This document shows positions 63,629 through 64,000 of a stretch of DNA of 64,000 nt, piece by piece. Numbering within the stretch: the stretch's first letter is position 1; every line of letters begins with the position of its first letter. Source of the DNA: Caviibacter abscessus (GTDB lineage Bacteria; Fusobacteriota; Fusobacteriia; Fusobacteriales; Leptotrichiaceae); NCBI RefSeq assembly GCF_001517835.1, contig NZ_LOQG01000038.1, positions 21,034-85,033 of the forward strand, read 5' to 3'. The position numbers and the translations under genes are program-made. The notes beneath the pieces are model-generated. The model was not told the origin of the DNA and made no database searches. It saw nothing but the letters and a program-made list of their open reading frames with translations.

Positions 63629-64000
63629 ATGATAAAGTTAAAAAAATTAAAAAAATCTGGAACGAAAAATAAAGTAAAATCCACTTTGTTTTTTTTTGCA
63701 GGCTTTTTTATAGTTACTACAAATTTAATGGCTGAAAAAATAGGAACAACAGCTGATGATAATGGTAAGCAAGAAAATGTCGCTATAGGTAAAAAGGCAA
63801 AAGCAATGGGTTCAAGTAAAACTGTAGCTATAGGAGATGATGTTGAAGCTTTATATGAAGATACGACTATAATTGGAAGAAATTTAAACTCTAAAGCGAA
63901 AAATACAGTATTATTGGGAAAAAATCTAGTAACTAAAGGTGAAGATTCTGTTTTAATAGGAAAAGATTTATATGGTAGTGAAACATCAGAAAAATCTTTA
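63629..64000 (+). CDS. Second trimeric autotransporter adhesin (3' end outside window)
   Basis: The frame is open from ATG 63629 to the window edge (124 codons). It begins MIKLKKLKKS, much like the first adhesin, with an extended signal peptide cleaved after residue 35 (NLMA). Then come YadA-type head repeats with VAIGKKAKAMG, VAIGDDVEAL, TIIGRNL, VLLGKNL and VLIGKDL at about 14-16-residue steps. The ribosome-binding site GGGAG and the whole upstream control region match the first gene. Head repeats differ in detail, so the two would present different surfaces. Whether it too ends in an OmpA-like domain cannot be seen. Confidence 0.85.
   Translation, partial: MIKLKKLKKSGTKNKVKSTLFFFAGFFIVTTNLMAEKIGTTADDNGKQENVAIGKKAKAMGSSKTVAIGDDVEALYEDTTIIGRNLNSKAKNTVLLGKNLVTKGEDSVLIGKDLYGSETSEKSL

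Overview
The window is very AT-rich DNA coding almost entirely for bacterial proteins. A trimeric autotransporter with an outer-membrane barrel implies a Gram-negative envelope. The fermentative gene set (adhE, PTS, uronate catabolism, Na+/glutamate and branched-chain amino-acid carriers) and the protein style point to the phylum Fusobacteriota, family Leptotrichiaceae (Streptobacillus, Sneathia or Caviibacter type). The phylum-level call is fairly firm; the genus is an inference from memory of protein style. No rRNA, tRNA or CRISPR array was recognised.

Layout. Positions 1-2800 look like the worn edge of an accessory region: a large sigma-70-region-4-like DNA-binding protein broken by a one-base frameshift, a fragment of a YhcG/DUF1016 nuclease and an insertion-sequence-like end. 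From 3.8 to 19.8 kb there is a co-directional envelope and division cluster: uppP, hemZ-like, a ComEA-like protein, a DUF2974 hydrolase, murF, mraY, murD, ftsW, murG, murC, murB, a membrane J-domain protein, ftsQ, ftsZ, adk, map and a methyltransferase-like membrane protein. ftsA, ftsI and murE are not in it. From 20 to 33 kb lie transporters and regulators: gltS, brnQ, a minus-strand PTS plus three-gene ABC exporter operon, TetR and LacI regulators, a three-gene ABC system with a large extracytoplasmic domain, and a two-gene ABC exporter preceded by a six-codon leader ORF.

From 33.2 to 42.3 kb a strong promoter drives a seven-gene glucuronate operon: uxaC, uxuA, an SDR fructuronate reductase, a HAD phosphatase, a GH3 glycosidase, a GH2 beta-glucuronidase and a GPH-family importer. 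Together these could import glucuronides or glycosaminoglycan-derived oligosaccharides, release glucuronate and convert it to 2-keto-3-deoxygluconate. From 42.4 to 57.8 kb there are housekeeping genes (thiI, rmuC, adhE, nadK, recN, a Xer recombinase, ogt, murA) with a group of three HSL-type esterases, two of them tandem lipoproteins. adhE has a consensus promoter with a perfect cre-like site upstream and a Rex-like operator at its transcription start.

The right end carries a type II restriction-modification pair closely resembling HinP1I (GCGC), then tandem trimeric autotransporter adhesins. The first is complete and has an unusual architecture: a 40-heptad stalk, a YadA-type membrane anchor and then a C-terminal periplasmic OmpA-like domain. 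Both adhesin genes are preceded by nearly identical control regions holding a ten-G tract exactly 131 bases before the start codon, a strong sign of phase variation. This adhesin system is the most interesting part of the window. Promoters with a TGn extended -10 recur throughout.
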